A stretch of 64,000 nt of DNA from Saccharomyces paradoxus (taxonomy: Eukaryota > Ascomycota > Saccharomycetes > Saccharomycetales > Saccharomycetaceae): assembly GCF_002079055.1 (NCBI RefSeq), contig NC_047493.1, forward strand, positions 806,001 to 870,000, given 5' to 3'. The notes beneath the pieces are model-generated. The model did no database searches. It had not been told where the DNA came from and saw only the letters and a list, made by a program, of their open reading frames with translations. This document shows positions 1-10,366 of this stretch, one piece after another (position 1 is the stretch's first letter; every line of letters begins with the position of its first letter). The position numbers and the translations under genes were made by a program.

Positions 1-43
1 GTCCATTCTGCGTATATGCCTCAATCATTTTGAGAGTTGACAT
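1..43 (-). CDS. PUS6: tRNA pseudouridine synthase Pus6, N-terminal fragment (probable)
   Basis: An ATG on the minus strand at 41-43 opens a frame (MSTLKMIEAYTQNG...) that runs off the left edge of the window. In S. cerevisiae the gene immediately downstream of LSO2 on the same strand is PUS6 (YGR169C), which makes pseudouridine 31 in cytoplasmic and mitochondrial tRNAs. The assignment rests on synteny plus an open frame of only 14 codons; no domain is visible, so it is tentative. Confidence 0.5.
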   Translation of the reverse strand, partial: MSTLKMIEAYTQNG

Positions 44-557
44 AGTTATTAATAATTCTCTTGCCCAGAGTTAATATCGTTGATGGTCATCCTTTAGTCC
101 GCCGATTGCCTCGAGCAATCATCAGTCAAGTCGTCAAAAGAAATATCTAATTGCCTTGTATTGAGAAAAAAAAGAAATTCAGGAACTTTTTTTCATTGTT
201 ATCTGACCTTATAGTATGAGAGCAAGTTATATACACACGTATATGCAAATCTAATGTACATAATTTCTACTATTCATACCGTAAGTACGATAAAGTCATT
301 CTTTTTGCTGTAAACCACACCTATACCAGTCATTCCTCGCCCCTTATCATTGGATAATAACTCTGAACCGTGACACCTTTCCACGTGTATTTTATAATAA
401 ACCGCTAAATATAAGCATCATCTAGAGGAGTTATTATTGTTATCATTTGTTATTATCGTTATTTTTTTTTGTGTTTTTATGTTTATGAAAATAAAGTGGA
501 ATGACTTTATCATATGCAATTATTGGCTACTCTAAGGCAAGCTTATCCAGATTTATT
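44..557. other. Intergenic PUS6-LSO2: E-box and ARS-consensus match
   Basis: No gene seen. It should hold the PUS6 promoter and the LSO2 3' end. A CACGTG E-box (Cbf1/Pho4-type core) lies at 382-387. A perfect 11/11 match to the ARS consensus WTTTAYRTTTW lies at 475-485, in T-rich DNA. One such match is weak evidence for an origin. Confidence 0.4.
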
Positions 558-830
558 TCATTTCCTTTTACCCTTGCCACCCTTGCCCAGTTGTTCCTCT
601 TCTGCGGCTAGCAATGCATCGCGCTCCTTTTTAGCTCTTGCTTTCTCCTGTCTTTTTTGCTCTTCCTCTAATTTTCTGGAATTTTCTTTCTTCGAGCCTT
701 GTTCCCATTTAGAAGCCTCCTCTGCTTCTAGCTGCTCCATTTGTGCTCTTTGTTTAGCATGTGCCTGATCTCTTTTTCTTGCTAAACCAGCTGCCTTCTT
801 TGCGGCGGATTCTGAAAATCTTTTACCCAT
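558..830 (-). CDS. LSO2: Ribosome-associated recovery factor Lso2
   Basis: A 90-residue, highly charged Lys/Glu/Ala-rich protein with no membrane segment, predicted to be almost entirely helical/coiled coil. It begins MGKRFSESAAKKAAG and ends in a Gly/Lys-rich tail. It matches Lso2 (YGR169C-A, about 92 aa), a conserved relative of animal CCDC124. Lso2 binds the ribosome near the intersubunit GTPase centre and helps restart translation after starvation. Position and strand (between PUS6 and PSD2, transcribed away from PSD2) agree with S. cerevisiae. A plus-strand frame overlapping it is a shadow. Confidence 0.9.
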   Translation of the reverse strand: MGKRFSESAAKKAAGLARKRDQAHAKQRAQMEQLEAEEASKWEQGSKKENSRKLEEEQKRQEKARAKKERDALLAAEEEQLGKGGKGKRK

Positions 831-1307
831 CTTACTCGCTTCTTGTTATTGTAATATTTTCTTATGTATGCTAGTTTTGTGCTCAATTGATAGATTCTTT
901 TGCCTATTCAACTTAAATTTGAGTTTCTATCATTTAGCTAACTTTAAGCATTTTACAAGTTTTTCATTTTGAGGGGTCTTTGGTCTTTAACTGAAAAAAA
1001 AAAGGTTTAATGACTCTTAAAAAAAACAAAACAATTAGGGTAGAGAATTGAAAAAGGGTTAATATGAGAATTTAAAAGGGCATGACACTCAAAAATGAGG
1101 TGTGTGAGAAGGTGAAAGTTTAAAAAGTAGGGCACCTGTCAAACTTTTTGAGAAATTGAGATTCTAGCCCTAACGCATGTGCTACTTCAAGGAATGTCTT
1201 CTTATACATGACAGCTATTTTAAGTCCATGCCAAACTGGCCCAAAGTGGTTGATGCTGTATCAATTCGTGAAGAGTCTTCAACTTTCAGGAGCATCCAAC
1301 AGCAACG
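831..1307. other. Divergent promoter region LSO2/PSD2
   Basis: 477 bp between divergently transcribed genes. A/T-rich with poly-A runs near 995-1030. No RNA gene, repeat or element was recognised. Confidence 0.5.
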
Positions 1308-4300
1308 ATGAGGATCATTAAGAGCAGAAAGCGTGGCAAGAACAAGAAACCAACGGTAGTCTTAAAAATTCATGTCATTCAAGCTGAAAATATTGAAGCC
1401 TTGAAGACCTTCAATTGCAACCCAGTGTGCTTTGTTACTACTAATACGTTCTACAGTCAGAAGACGAACAAGCTCAAGAATTCTAATGCACACTGGAATC
1501 AAACTTTGAAGATTAAACTTCCGAGAAACCCAACATCCGAATGGTTAAGAATTATTGTATACGACGCCCTGCCAACTGGAGCCCCCCCCACTACCCCGAA
1601 TAGATCACGAACGAGTACTGCAAATGCATCTACATTGACACTGTCAAATTCGGGTCAAAATTCTAACTCCCATTCTTCGAGAAATTTGAATGTTACGTCA
1701 AAAGGTAATCAAACTTCAACATCAATCAATTCAGTATCATCCTCAGCTACAGCGACTGCATCACATTCTGCTTCATCACTCTCAACAACAGGTCCTGGGC
1801 CGACGCACAAAAATAGGATAAATAGCTACCTATATCTGGGTGAAGCAAAAATTTCATTGCTGGAACTATTCAAGAGAAAGGACACCACAACGAGCTATAA
1901 ATTTTCAATTGAAGCTCAACGGTACCATCTATATGATATGAAAAGAGGAAAAGACCAAATTTCCTCAAACTCCAACTGTATAGTGGGCGATATCTTGCTT
2001 GGATTTAAGCTAGAATGTAACGTTAAAAGAACGCCAACTTTCCAGGCTTTTAATACCTGGAGAAATGACTTGAATACTTATTTGGGTAGAATAGATAGAA
2101 ATAAGGCCCGCATGAGATCTTCCAGTTCTTTGCCACCCCCACTAGAAGATATGTTGAGCAATAGTTCAAGTATCAGTGGAAATGAAATGCGACTCGAGAA
2201 AACATATAGCGATACTGATTTAGCTCAAGAAGAAGAGGTCGATGGCGAAGATGAAATAAACGATGAGGAATCTATCGAGGATATGAATAGCAGCGACAGC
2301 ATGTCTATGGAAAGGACGTATGATATTGACAATGATACTGTATACGACTCTATGTCTGAGGTTGTTTCGCTAAATGATGAAGGACTAGATGTTCTAAATG
2401 ATTTTGAAGATGCAGATCATCCCAGTGTGCCAGACATAAATGTACATGACATCGATGAAGATACACGTATCAGTTTATCTTCAATGATAACAGCTTTGGA
2501 TGAATATGATATTGTAGAACCAGAGGATGTTGCCAGATTACCTGCAGTCTCGGAGAATGACGCAACATCGATTGATGATGAAGAATCTGAAGACCAACAG
2601 GAGAGTGATGAAGACTTTGATATCTATAATGAGGACGAAAATGAAGATTCTGATTCTCAATCAAATGAATACATCGGGAGCCGGCTTTTACATCTGCAAA
2701 GAGGTAAACATAATAGATCATATGCAAGTTACTTATACAGAAGAGCAAAAAGCAATTTTTTTATATCAAAAAAGGAACATGCAATGGGGGTTATATTTAT
2801 GCATATAGAGGCTATCAAAAATTTACCTGCATTAAGGAACCGGTTATCCAAGACTAATTATGAAATGGATCCATTTATCGTTATTTCGTTTGGTAGAAGG
2901 GTATTCAAAACATCTTGGAGAAAACATACTTTAAATCCAGAATTCAACGAATATGCCACTTTCGAAGTTTTTCCCCATGAAACGAATTTCGCTTTCAATA
3001 TTAAAGTTGTTGATAAGGACTCATTTTCATTTAATGACGATGTCGCAAAATGCGAACTGGCTTGGTTTGATATGCTGCAACAGCAACAACATGAAAACGA
3101 ATGGATACCTTATGAGATACCATTGGATCTCACTGTTCAACCAGCATATGCTCCTAAGCAACCAACCTTATATTCGAGTTTCAAATATGTTTCATATTCG
3201 TTTTTAAAAAATAGCTTTTGGAAAGAAGCTGTTGATACATCAGTTAATTTGGAGAGACTTGACATTATTCAAGTAATGCTTTACCTCGAACGTCTTGGTT
3301 CATTCACGATGGCCGATTCTTTTGAACTATTCCAGCATTTCAATAAATCAGCTTGGGCCGGCCAGAGCATTACTCGATCACAATTAGTTGAAGGGTTACA
3401 GTCATGGAGAAAATCCACCAATTTTAAACGAATTTGGACATGTCCTAGGTGCATGCGTTCGTGCAAACCAACTAGAAATGCCAGGCGTTCCAAACTGGTT
3501 TTAGAGAATGACTTGATAACCCATTTTGCCATATGCACGTTTTCAAAAGAACACAAAACCTTAAAGCCATCATACGTCTCGTCTGCATTTGCCTCCAAAA
3601 GATGGTTCTCCAAGGTTTTAATAAAATTGACTTATGGCAAATATGCTTTGGGATCCAACAATGCAAACATCTTGGTTCAAGACCGAGATACAGGGATAAT
3701 TATAGAGGAGAAAATAAGCGCACATGTAAAGTTGGGAATGAGAATTATATATAATGGTAAAAGCCCTGAATCTAAGAAATTTAGATCTCTCTTAAAGTCT
3801 TTGTCAGTTAGGCAAGGGAAAAAATTTGACAGCACCGCATCTGCCAAACAAATCGAACCTTTCATAAAGTTTCACTCGCTGGATCTTTCACAATGCCGAG
3901 ATAAAGATTTTAAAACATTTAATGAGTTTTTTTACAGAAAACTAAAACCAGGAAGCCGACTGCCTGAAAGCACTAATAAAGAAATATTGTTTTCGCCAGC
4001 AGATTCAAGATGTACAGTATTCTCAACTATACAAGAATCGAAGGAAATATGGGTGAAAGGTAGAAAATTTTCTATTAAGAAGCTAGCCAGTAACTACAGT
4101 CCGGAGACATTTAATGACAATAACTGCAGTATCGGTATATTCAGGCTGGCGCCACAAGATTATCACCGGTTTCACTCACCTTGCAATGGCAAGATTGGGA
4201 AACCTATATATGTGGATGGAGAGTATTATACTGTAAATCCAATGGCTGTTCGTAGCGAGTTAGACGTTTTTGGTGAAAATATTAGAGTTATTATTCCCAT

Positions 4301-4724
4301 TGATTCTCCTCAGTTTGGTAAACTATTATACATACCTATTGGTGCTATGATGGTTGGATCCATATTATTAACGTGCAAAGAAGATGATGTAGTTGAGAGT
4401 GGAGAGGAGCTAGGATATTTTAAGTTCGGAGGGTCTACTATAGTAATCATTATCCCGCACAATAACTTCATGTTTGATTCTGATCTTGTGAAAAACTCGT
4501 CAGATGGTATTGAAACGTTAGTCAAAGTCGGGATGAGTATAGGCCACACATCAAATGTGAATGAATTGAAGAGAGTTCGTATCAAAGTAGACGATCCAAA
4601 GAAAATTGAACGGATCAAGAGAACAATAAGTGTTAGCGATGAAAACGCCAAGGGTGCAGGAAATGTAACATGGGAATATCATACGTTACGGGAAATGATG
4701 AATAATGATTTTGCTGAGCTTTAA
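1308..4724 (+). CDS. PSD2: Phosphatidylserine decarboxylase 2 (Golgi/endosomal)
   Basis: 1138 aa, the length of S. cerevisiae Psd2. It converts phosphatidylserine to phosphatidylethanolamine in the endosome/Golgi system. An N-terminal C2 domain begins around residue 17 and is followed by a Ser/Thr-rich and then a very acidic linker (about 100-480). A second C2 domain starts at residue 493 (MGVIFMHIEAIKNLP). The C-terminal third is the decarboxylase, with conserved YHRFHSP near 952-958. The self-processing motif GGST has cleavage expected between Gly1042 and Ser1043, Ser1043 becoming the pyruvoyl group of the alpha chain. Changes against S. cerevisiae, as I recall it, cluster in the linker. 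The start agrees with the family N-terminus MRIIK. Confidence 0.97.
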   Translation: MRIIKSRKRGKNKKPTVVLKIHVIQAENIEALKTFNCNPVCFVTTNTFYSQKTNKLKNSNAHWNQTLKIKLPRNPTSEWLRIIVYDALPTGAPPTTPNRSRTSTANASTLTLSNSGQNSNSHSSRNLNVTSKGNQTSTSINSVSSSATATASHSASSLSTTGPGPTHKNRINSYLYLGEAKISLLELFKRKDTTTSYKFSIEAQRYHLYDMKRGKDQISSNSNCIVGDILLGFKLECNVKRTPTFQAFNTWRNDLNTYLGRIDRNKARMRSSSSLPPPLEDMLSNSSSISGNEMRLEKTYSDTDLAQEEEVDGEDEINDEESIEDMNSSDSMSMERTYDIDNDTVYDSMSEVVSLNDEGLDVLNDFEDADHPSVPDINVHDIDEDTRISLSSMITALDEYDIVEPEDVARLPAVSENDATSIDDEESEDQQESDEDFDIYNEDENEDSDSQSNEYIGSRLLHLQRGKHNRSYASYLYRRAKSNFFISKKEHAMGVIFMHIEAIKNLPALRNRLSKTNYEMDPFIVISFGRRVFKTSWRKHTLNPEFNEYATFEVFPHETNFAFNIKVVDKDSFSFNDDVAKCELAWFDMLQQQQHENEWIPYEIPLDLTVQPAYAPKQPTLYSSFKYVSYSFLKNSFWKEAVDTSVNLERLDIIQVMLYLERLGSFTMADSFELFQHFNKSAWAGQSITRSQLVEGLQSWRKSTNFKRIWTCPRCMRSCKPTRNARRSKLVLENDLITHFAICTFSKEHKTLKPSYVSSAFASKRWFSKVLIKLTYGKYALGSNNANILVQDRDTGIIIEEKISAHVKLGMRIIYNGKSPESKKFRSLLKSLSVRQGKKFDSTASAKQIEPFIKFHSLDLSQCRDKDFKTFNEFFYRKLKPGSRLPESTNKEILFSPADSRCTVFSTIQESKEIWVKGRKFSIKKLASNYSPETFNDNNCSIGIFRLAPQDYHRFHSPCNGKIGKPIYVDGEYYTVNPMAVRSELDVFGENIRVIIPIDSPQFGKLLYIPIGAMMVGSILLTCKEDDVVESGEELGYFKFGGSTIVIIIPHNNFMFDSDLVKNSSDGIETLVKVGMSIGHTSNVNELKRVRIKVDDPKKIERIKRTISVSDENAKGAGNVTWEYHTLREMMNNDFAEL

Positions 4725-5018
4725 AGCCGCCGAAAAAGTTGAGTGTAGTTAGTAGTTACCTAAATGAAGAAGCAAAAAAATACCGTGATCGATCTACCTC
4801 AGACTTTATTTTGGAGATGTCGTGTGTATAGACGAGTTATCCTCAATAATGAAAGTGATGCCTTTATACAAAGAAATATCTTGTGAAGAAGTATGCATTT
4901 TATCAATGACAAAAGAAGCTACATTCCTGGCTCTCAGTTGCAAAAAAAAAATTACGTTATAATACTTAAGTTAATATTTACAGTGCATTAAGTACATTTT
5001 TTATCACCCTACGTTCGT

Positions 5019-6728
5019 CTATTCCTCCAATAACCTAAACGGTATTTTCTTCAATGGTACTTCTCGGCCTTTCTTATTAGATAGCTTTCCATACGTTTTG
5101 TCGGATCCCAACTTAGCGTAGTTTATGGTCCTTTTCTCCTTCAAAACATCGAGACGATCTAGGAAACTTTGTGAGAGAGATGGGATAATAGATTGGCATA
5201 GAATGGAGAGAATTCTGGACGTTTCCATGGCCAAAAATATTATAGCATCTTGTTGATCCATATCCCTCTCCCAAGGCTTACTATTTTGAACCAAAGTATT
5301 CGCATCATTGATTATACCCCAAACATGCTTTAGCAGTTGAGGGTACTGGAATATGGCTATCTTTTCATCGAAAATTTCTTGTGATCTGTTCAGCAATTCA
5401 ACCAGATTCTCAATTTGTTGAGAAACTATTGGTTCATTTTGGAAGATCTCCTGAAATTGCAAGTTTACCTTGTTAGAAAATTTCATAACAGCTCTTTCAA
5501 TATTGAACTTTGAGCCACAACATCTATTAATCAGATTGCCCCATTTGGAGACCAAAAGTTCTCTTGTCTCGTATAATTTGGCTTCTTGAAAGTCGCCATC
5601 CTCTTCCAGTTTAGAATTTTCTAACAAGAACCAACGCACAATATCGGCGCCATAATAACGTGCCATAACAATCGGATCTACAACGTTACCCAAACTCTTT
5701 GACATCTTCATCCCATTGCAGAGCCAGTGTCCATGGACAACAATTTGCTTTGGTAAAGGCAATCCAGCTGCCAGTAAAAAAGAAGGCCAATATACGGTAT
5801 GAAATTTGGCGATATCCTTTCCTATCACGTGAGTTGTATTCTGCAGCACTTCTTTAGGGTATGGTATCACCAATTGGGTTTTGTGATTTGATTTACTGCT
5901 ATAATGTTTCGAAACTACTTCAGTAGCATCACTCAATATGGAAGATATTCCACCGATGGAGGAAAGATAGTTACATAGGGCATCAAACCACACATAAACT
6001 TTTTGCGACGAATCATTAGGAGTCGGTATACCCCATTTAAGTCTCGCAGAGGGTCTCGAGATCGACAAATCTGTTAATGTTCCGCCTGTTTCTAATTCTT
6101 TTAGAATTTGATCTCTTTTAGAAGCAGGAAAAATGAAATCTGGATTCTTTCTTATGTGGTCAACTATTTTCTTGTGAAATAAGGATAACTTAAAAAAATA
6201 ATTTGTCTCTGACTGATAAACTACTTCGTTATTCGATTCAGTGTTCAAGTACTTATTATCATTTTTAGGGTCTTTGATAACCTTGGATTCAGGATAGAAT
6301 GTTTCGTCAGAAATCGAATACCAACCCTTATGTTCACCCATGTAAATAAAGCCATTTTTCAAACAAAGTTCCCACAGTTTTCTCACGTTTTCAATGTGAT
6401 CAGGATCCGTAGTTCTTATAAATCTTGTATAGTTAATGTCATATATTTTATCCAATTGAACAAACTCCAGGTATAGCTTATCAACGAACTTTTTAGGTTG
6501 ATCGAACCCGTTGGTTTCACTAGCACATTGGATCTTCAGTCCATGTTCATCAGTACCTGTAGTAAAGAAGGATACATTTCCTTTCAATAGTTGCCATCGA
6601 TGGTGAACGTCGCTTAATAAACTGGAGTAAAGGTGACCAAGATGTGGTTTAGCATTGGGATAGAAAATTGGCGTCGTTACGTGGGAGACCCTAGGGTATA
6701 AGTGATGTGCAATTAATCTGCATTGCAT
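5019..6728 (-). CDS. MSM1: Mitochondrial methionyl-tRNA synthetase
   Basis: 569 aa, a class I aminoacyl-tRNA synthetase that charges mitochondrial tRNA-Met. The HIGH-type motif is HLGH at residues 29-32, the KMSKS loop is at 341-345, and the Rossmann core (TTPIFYPNAKPHLGH) starts at about 18. The short N-terminus before the core is basic with hydroxylated residues, consistent with import. The C-terminus ends at RLLEE, a few residues shorter than the S. cerevisiae protein I remember (about 575 aa). The 294-bp gap from PSD2 is a convergent 3'-UTR region. Confidence 0.96.
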   Translation of the reverse strand: MQCRLIAHHLYPRVSHVTTPIFYPNAKPHLGHLYSSLLSDVHHRWQLLKGNVSFFTTGTDEHGLKIQCASETNGFDQPKKFVDKLYLEFVQLDKIYDINYTRFIRTTDPDHIENVRKLWELCLKNGFIYMGEHKGWYSISDETFYPESKVIKDPKNDNKYLNTESNNEVVYQSETNYFFKLSLFHKKIVDHIRKNPDFIFPASKRDQILKELETGGTLTDLSISRPSARLKWGIPTPNDSSQKVYVWFDALCNYLSSIGGISSILSDATEVVSKHYSSKSNHKTQLVIPYPKEVLQNTTHVIGKDIAKFHTVYWPSFLLAAGLPLPKQIVVHGHWLCNGMKMSKSLGNVVDPIVMARYYGADIVRWFLLENSKLEEDGDFQEAKLYETRELLVSKWGNLINRCCGSKFNIERAVMKFSNKVNLQFQEIFQNEPIVSQQIENLVELLNRSQEIFDEKIAIFQYPQLLKHVWGIINDANTLVQNSKPWERDMDQQDAIIFLAMETSRILSILCQSIIPSLSQSFLDRLDVLKEKRTINYAKLGSDKTYGKLSNKKGREVPLKKIPFRLLEE

Positions 6729-7031
6729 GTTTTCTTTCGATTAAAACCTATTCCTCTCCTTGCTTTTCTCTGGAGAATGATGCCATTAGAACATTACGAT
6801 TATTTTTTTCACAGTTGTGCGGAATTTTTAGTTATAATCGTTACGAGCTATGCCTGTAGTGATTAAAAGAAAGAGTAGACAATTGCACTTCGTAATACAA
6901 TGTTGACTAGTACAGGCTGGTCTTGTTTGAAATATACAAGGGAGTGTAATTATGTAGTGATGTTTATACTTTTTATTTAAACATAGTTCAGAGAAAATTT
7001 ATATAAAATACTGCCTCTGACCTAATTCCCT
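6729..7031. other. MSM1 promoter / YIP1 3' region
   Basis: 303 bp between two minus-strand genes. Nothing recognised beyond A/T-rich promoter-like DNA. Confidence 0.4.
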
Positions 7032-7778
7032 TTAGACAAAAATTACCATGAGGGCAAAAACACTGTAAAAAATTAAGAGTGGGTAGGCAATTAACAATCT
7101 TGCGTTTTGCAATTGCAGCAGGGAATTTAAAAATCCAGATGACGTCCAAGTGCTCCAAATCACAAATAGTACTGATACAACATAACCTGTAGTGTTGTTC
7201 AAACCATGGAAAATGCCTAGTAAAGAAAGAAAACATAAAGGCAAAAAGCAGTACCCTAAGATGGATGCTGTATTAAAGAATTGTAGGTTCGTTTGCATGG
7301 AAGTATCGTTATTGCTCATTAATTTCGATAAATTATGCAAAGAAATGGTACCAAACAAAGCGACACCATATATATATCCAAAATGAACTTTTCCAGCCAT
7401 CAATAGAAAAAGACCAAATAACAAAAAGAATATCAAAGGCCCAGCCAAATCCGAATCATTTAAAATTTCTTGTGGCACACCACTACCAAAACGTATTGGT
7501 ATAAGAACCATTTTAGTTTTCGTTATGATATGATCGAAATTAATTCCAATTTCTTCTAATAATGGAGGTTCATGTGCATATCCCTTTGTAGAAAGAGCAT
7601 GTAAAATACCTACAGGCAAAGGATCGGGGGCAACACCCAAATTGTTATCGTTTCCAGTATTAGTTGAACCTACAGTATTTTGAAAACTCATAGACCCTTG
7701 AGGAACAGCAAACTGTGCGGAAGGTTGATAAAAGCCGCCGCTATTATTAGCATTGTTACTAGTGTTGTAAAAAGACAT
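7032..7778 (-). CDS. YIP1: Rab-interacting membrane protein Yip1 (ER-Golgi transport)
   Basis: 248 aa from the Met at 7778 (MSFYNTSNNANN). An in-frame ATG five codons upstream (7793) would add MVPLK, but the downstream start gives the known family N-terminus and length. The N-terminal ~100 residues are hydrophilic and cytosolic. The C-terminal half holds about five hydrophobic segments (for example AGPLIFFLLFGLFLLMAG and LLIAYPLLIFYSVFALMVIFV at the very end), the Yip1 domain layout. Yip1 binds prenylated Rab GTPases such as Ypt1 and Ypt31 and works in COPII vesicle formation and fusion. It is divergent with RBG2. Confidence 0.96.
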   Translation of the reverse strand: MSFYNTSNNANNSGGFYQPSAQFAVPQGSMSFQNTVGSTNTGNDNNLGVAPDPLPVGILHALSTKGYAHEPPLLEEIGINFDHIITKTKMVLIPIRFGSGVPQEILNDSDLAGPLIFFLLFGLFLLMAGKVHFGYIYGVALFGTISLHNLSKLMSNNDTSMQTNLQFFNTASILGYCFLPLCFLSLLGIFHGLNNTTGYVVSVLFVIWSTWTSSGFLNSLLQLQNARLLIAYPLLIFYSVFALMVIFV

Positions 7779-7894
7779 CTTGAGAGGGACCAATATCTGT
7801 CTTGCGGTACTTCCCGTCCAATTCTGTAGCCGTTATAAGATGACTTAGTTCGTGTTACGTGGTTACCTCACTGAAATAGTGAAATGGTCCATGA

Positions 7895-7901
7895 TTACCC
7901 G
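7895..7901 (+). promoter_or_regulatory. Reb1-type site
   Basis: TTACCCG core in the 262-bp divergent promoter between YIP1 and RBG2. This is where a nucleosome-depleting general factor site is expected. Confidence 0.5.
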
Positions 7902-8040
7902 CAGCGAAAATTTTCTTGATAATAGCGATGAGATTTAAACCAGTTATAAAGTCAGTATGGTATTGGAGCTATTGATACTAGATATTAGCAAGGAACATCA
8001 AGATACACGTAATCGAAACTGACATAAAAAGCACTACAAA

Positions 8041-9147
8041 ATGGGTATTATCGACAAGATCAAAGCCATTGAAGAAGAAATGGCCAGGACCCAAAAGAAT
8101 AAGGCCACAGAACATCATCTGGGTCTTTTGAAGGGTAAATTGGCTAGATATAGGCAACAACTGCTAGCTGATGAAGCTGGTAGTGGCGGTGGAGGGGGAT
8201 CTGGTTTTGAAGTGGCAAAATCAGGTGACGCCAGAGTTGTTCTAATAGGTTACCCCTCCGTTGGTAAATCCTCCTTATTAGGTAAAATTACTACCACTAA
8301 ATCTGAGATTGCTCATTATGCTTTCACGACATTAACATCCGTCCCTGGTGTATTGAAATACCAAGGCGCTGAAATTCAAATTGTGGATCTTCCAGGTATT
8401 ATTTATGGTGCTTCGCAAGGTAAAGGTCGTGGTAGGCAAGTTGTTGCCACGGCAAGAACTGCCGACCTAGTATTAATGGTTTTAGATGCTACGAAAAGTG
8501 AACATCAACGAGCATCTTTGGAGAAGGAGTTGGAAAATGTAGGGATCAGGTTAAATAAGGAGAAACCAAATATTTACTATAAGAAAAAGGAAACTGGTGG
8601 CGTCAAAGTTACATTCACCTCCCCTCCAAAGACCAATCTAACCGAACAAGCAATCAAAATGATTTTGAGAGATTATCGTATCCATAATGCAGAAGTTCTA
8701 GTAAGAGATGATGAATGTACAATTGATGACTTTATTGATGTTATTAACGAACAACATAGAAATTATGTCAAATGTCTTTATGTGTATAATAAGATAGATG
8801 CGGTATCATTAGAAGAGGTGGATAAACTTGCCAGAGAACCGAACACTGTCGTTATGTCCTGTGAAATGGATTTGGGAATACAAGACGTCGTTGAAGAAAT
8901 TTGGTACCAACTGAACCTGAGTCGTGTATATACAAAGAAGAGAGGTGTTAGACCGGTATTTGATGATCCTCTTGTGGTGAGGAATAATTCTACTATTGGC
9001 GACCTATGTCATGGTATCCACAGAGATTTCAAAGATAAGTTCAAATATGCATTGGTCTGGGGTTCTTCTGCTAAACATTCTCCTCAGAAGTGCGGGTTAA
9101 ACCACAGGATCGATGATGAAGATGTAGTTTCTTTATTTGCGAAATGA
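8041..9147 (+). CDS. RBG2: Ribosome-interacting DRG-family GTPase Rbg2
   Basis: 368 aa, developmentally regulated GTP-binding protein family (Obg-related). The basic N-terminal helix is followed by a Gly-rich stretch (47-55). The P-loop is GYPSVGKSS at 70-78, switch II is DLPG at 116-119, and the G4 motif is NKID near 250. The C-terminal TGS domain ends VVSLFAK. Rbg2 pairs with Gir2, binds ribosomes and supports translation under stress. Length equals S. cerevisiae Rbg2. Confidence 0.97.
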   Translation: MGIIDKIKAIEEEMARTQKNKATEHHLGLLKGKLARYRQQLLADEAGSGGGGGSGFEVAKSGDARVVLIGYPSVGKSSLLGKITTTKSEIAHYAFTTLTSVPGVLKYQGAEIQIVDLPGIIYGASQGKGRGRQVVATARTADLVLMVLDATKSEHQRASLEKELENVGIRLNKEKPNIYYKKKETGGVKVTFTSPPKTNLTEQAIKMILRDYRIHNAEVLVRDDECTIDDFIDVINEQHRNYVKCLYVYNKIDAVSLEEVDKLAREPNTVVMSCEMDLGIQDVVEEIWYQLNLSRVYTKKRGVRPVFDDPLVVRNNSTIGDLCHGIHRDFKDKFKYALVWGSSAKHSPQKCGLNHRIDDEDVVSLFAK

Positions 9148-9541
9148 TATAACTGAATAGACTATAAAGAAATGAAAACAAGATTAGCATTGAGGACTGT
9201 AGTACAACGCCCGAGGACTCGCATGACTAGATGGAGACATGCCACCTTGTAGTGGAAAGAAATGCTAAGAATAGGTGTTCAGCGCGAATGCCAAAAGTGT
9301 TGCTTTTACTGTATATTTTTATATTCTTATATAATGTATATTGAAGGGCGTGATTAGCACTTTCGCAGAACTCTCAGATCTGAGGTTGTCATTCTGATAT
9401 AAGGTTAGAATCTTGCTTAATGTACTTATTTTGTGGCATGCCTGACACAAACCCATTGCCTCAAGAAAAGGTTGCGTTTCACTCAGTTATTTTTCTCCTT
9501 GTTTCGAACTTTGTCGCTCATTGTTTATATTACAATATTAC
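9148..9541. other. RBG2 3' flank, no gene seen
   Basis: 394 bp between RBG2 and the delta LTR. It contains only small chance frames and no recognised element. Confidence 0.4.
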
Positions 9542-9874
9542 TGTTGGAATGGAATTCTAATATCATCTATTTAGTAGCACTCATGTTACTACTATATTAT
9601 CACATGCGGCGTAAGAGGATGGCATAAAGATTGAGAAACAGTCATCCAATCTAATGGAAGCTGAAATTCAAGGATTGATAATGTAATAGGATAATGAATG
9701 ACAACATATAAAAGGAAAGAAGATAAAGTTATAACACTATGTAGAACTATCGATTCCCTTTTGTGGATTCCTATATCCTCGAGGAGAACTTCTAGTATAT
9801 TCTATATACCTAATATTATAGCCTTTAGTAACAATGGAATCCCAACAATTATCAAATTATTCACCCAATTATCA
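9542..9874 (+). mobile_element. Ty1/Ty2-type delta solo LTR (fossil)
   Basis: A 333-bp block starts TGTTGGAAT and ends TCA. It carries the familiar delta landmarks: a polypurine-like GAGGAGAACTTCTAGTATA stretch near 9782-9800 and ACAATGGAATCCCAACAATT near the 3' end. This is the length of a full delta (about 334 bp). There is no internal Ty coding region, so it is a solo LTR left by recombination. The flanking 5-mers do not match, consistent with an old insertion or later rearrangement. It sits about 260 bp upstream of tRNA-Gly, in the usual Pol III target zone. Confidence 0.9.
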
Positions 9875-9898
9875 GTTAGGACGTATTATTAACTTTTT

Positions 9899-10118
9899 TT
9901 CACAGAATGTAACTTATCTTATATATTATATAAGATCTGAATCTCGGATCTAAACTAATCGTTCAGATATTTATTCGTTTGGTCGGTTTGGTTCATCTTA
10001 GGAGAGTAGGTTGCCAGGTATACTCAATCTTGTCCGTTTCGGAACTATTGTTTCGTACGTGTTTCATACATGTTGGTAAATCTAGTAATGCTGACGTATC
10101 TCACTTTGAGATACAACA
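9899..10118 (-). mobile_element. Ty3 sigma LTR remnant (fossil, partial)
   Basis: In reverse orientation, the sequence ending at 10118 reads TGTTGTATCTCA..., the start of sigma. It continues through TTAGTTTAGATCCGAGATTC and ATAAGATAAGTTACATTC before homology stops close to the neighbouring delta. About two thirds of the LTR remain. Its 5' end lies 16 bp from the tRNA-Gly gene, the position Ty3 integrase uses at Pol III start sites. Confidence 0.87.
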
Positions 10119-10133
10119 ACAACATAATTACAA

Positions 10134-10204
10134 GCGCAAGTGGTTTAGTGGTAAAATCCAACGTTGCCATCGTTGGGCCCCCGGTTCGATTCCGGGCTTG
10201 CGCA
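10134..10204 (+). tRNA. tRNA-Gly(GCC)
   Basis: 71 nt. Acceptor stem GCGCAAG pairs with CTTGCGC, with A as discriminator. The B box is GGTTCGATTCC. Anticodon GCC is at 10166-10168 in the loop TTGCCAT. There is no intron. A T6 Pol III terminator follows at 10206-10211. It lies between RBG2 and CBP4 as in S. cerevisiae. Confidence 0.98.
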
Positions 10205-10366
10205 ATTTTTTCTATCTTTCTATCGACAGATAGAAAAGCTATAAATAAATATGAAGTTGTATTTTTAAACCTATTTACAGTGGATAAATAAATAATATCA
10301 TGAATGACATAGACATGTGTTGTACTGGTCCCATTTAAGTTCCTTTTCCAATACTGAGCGGTACGG

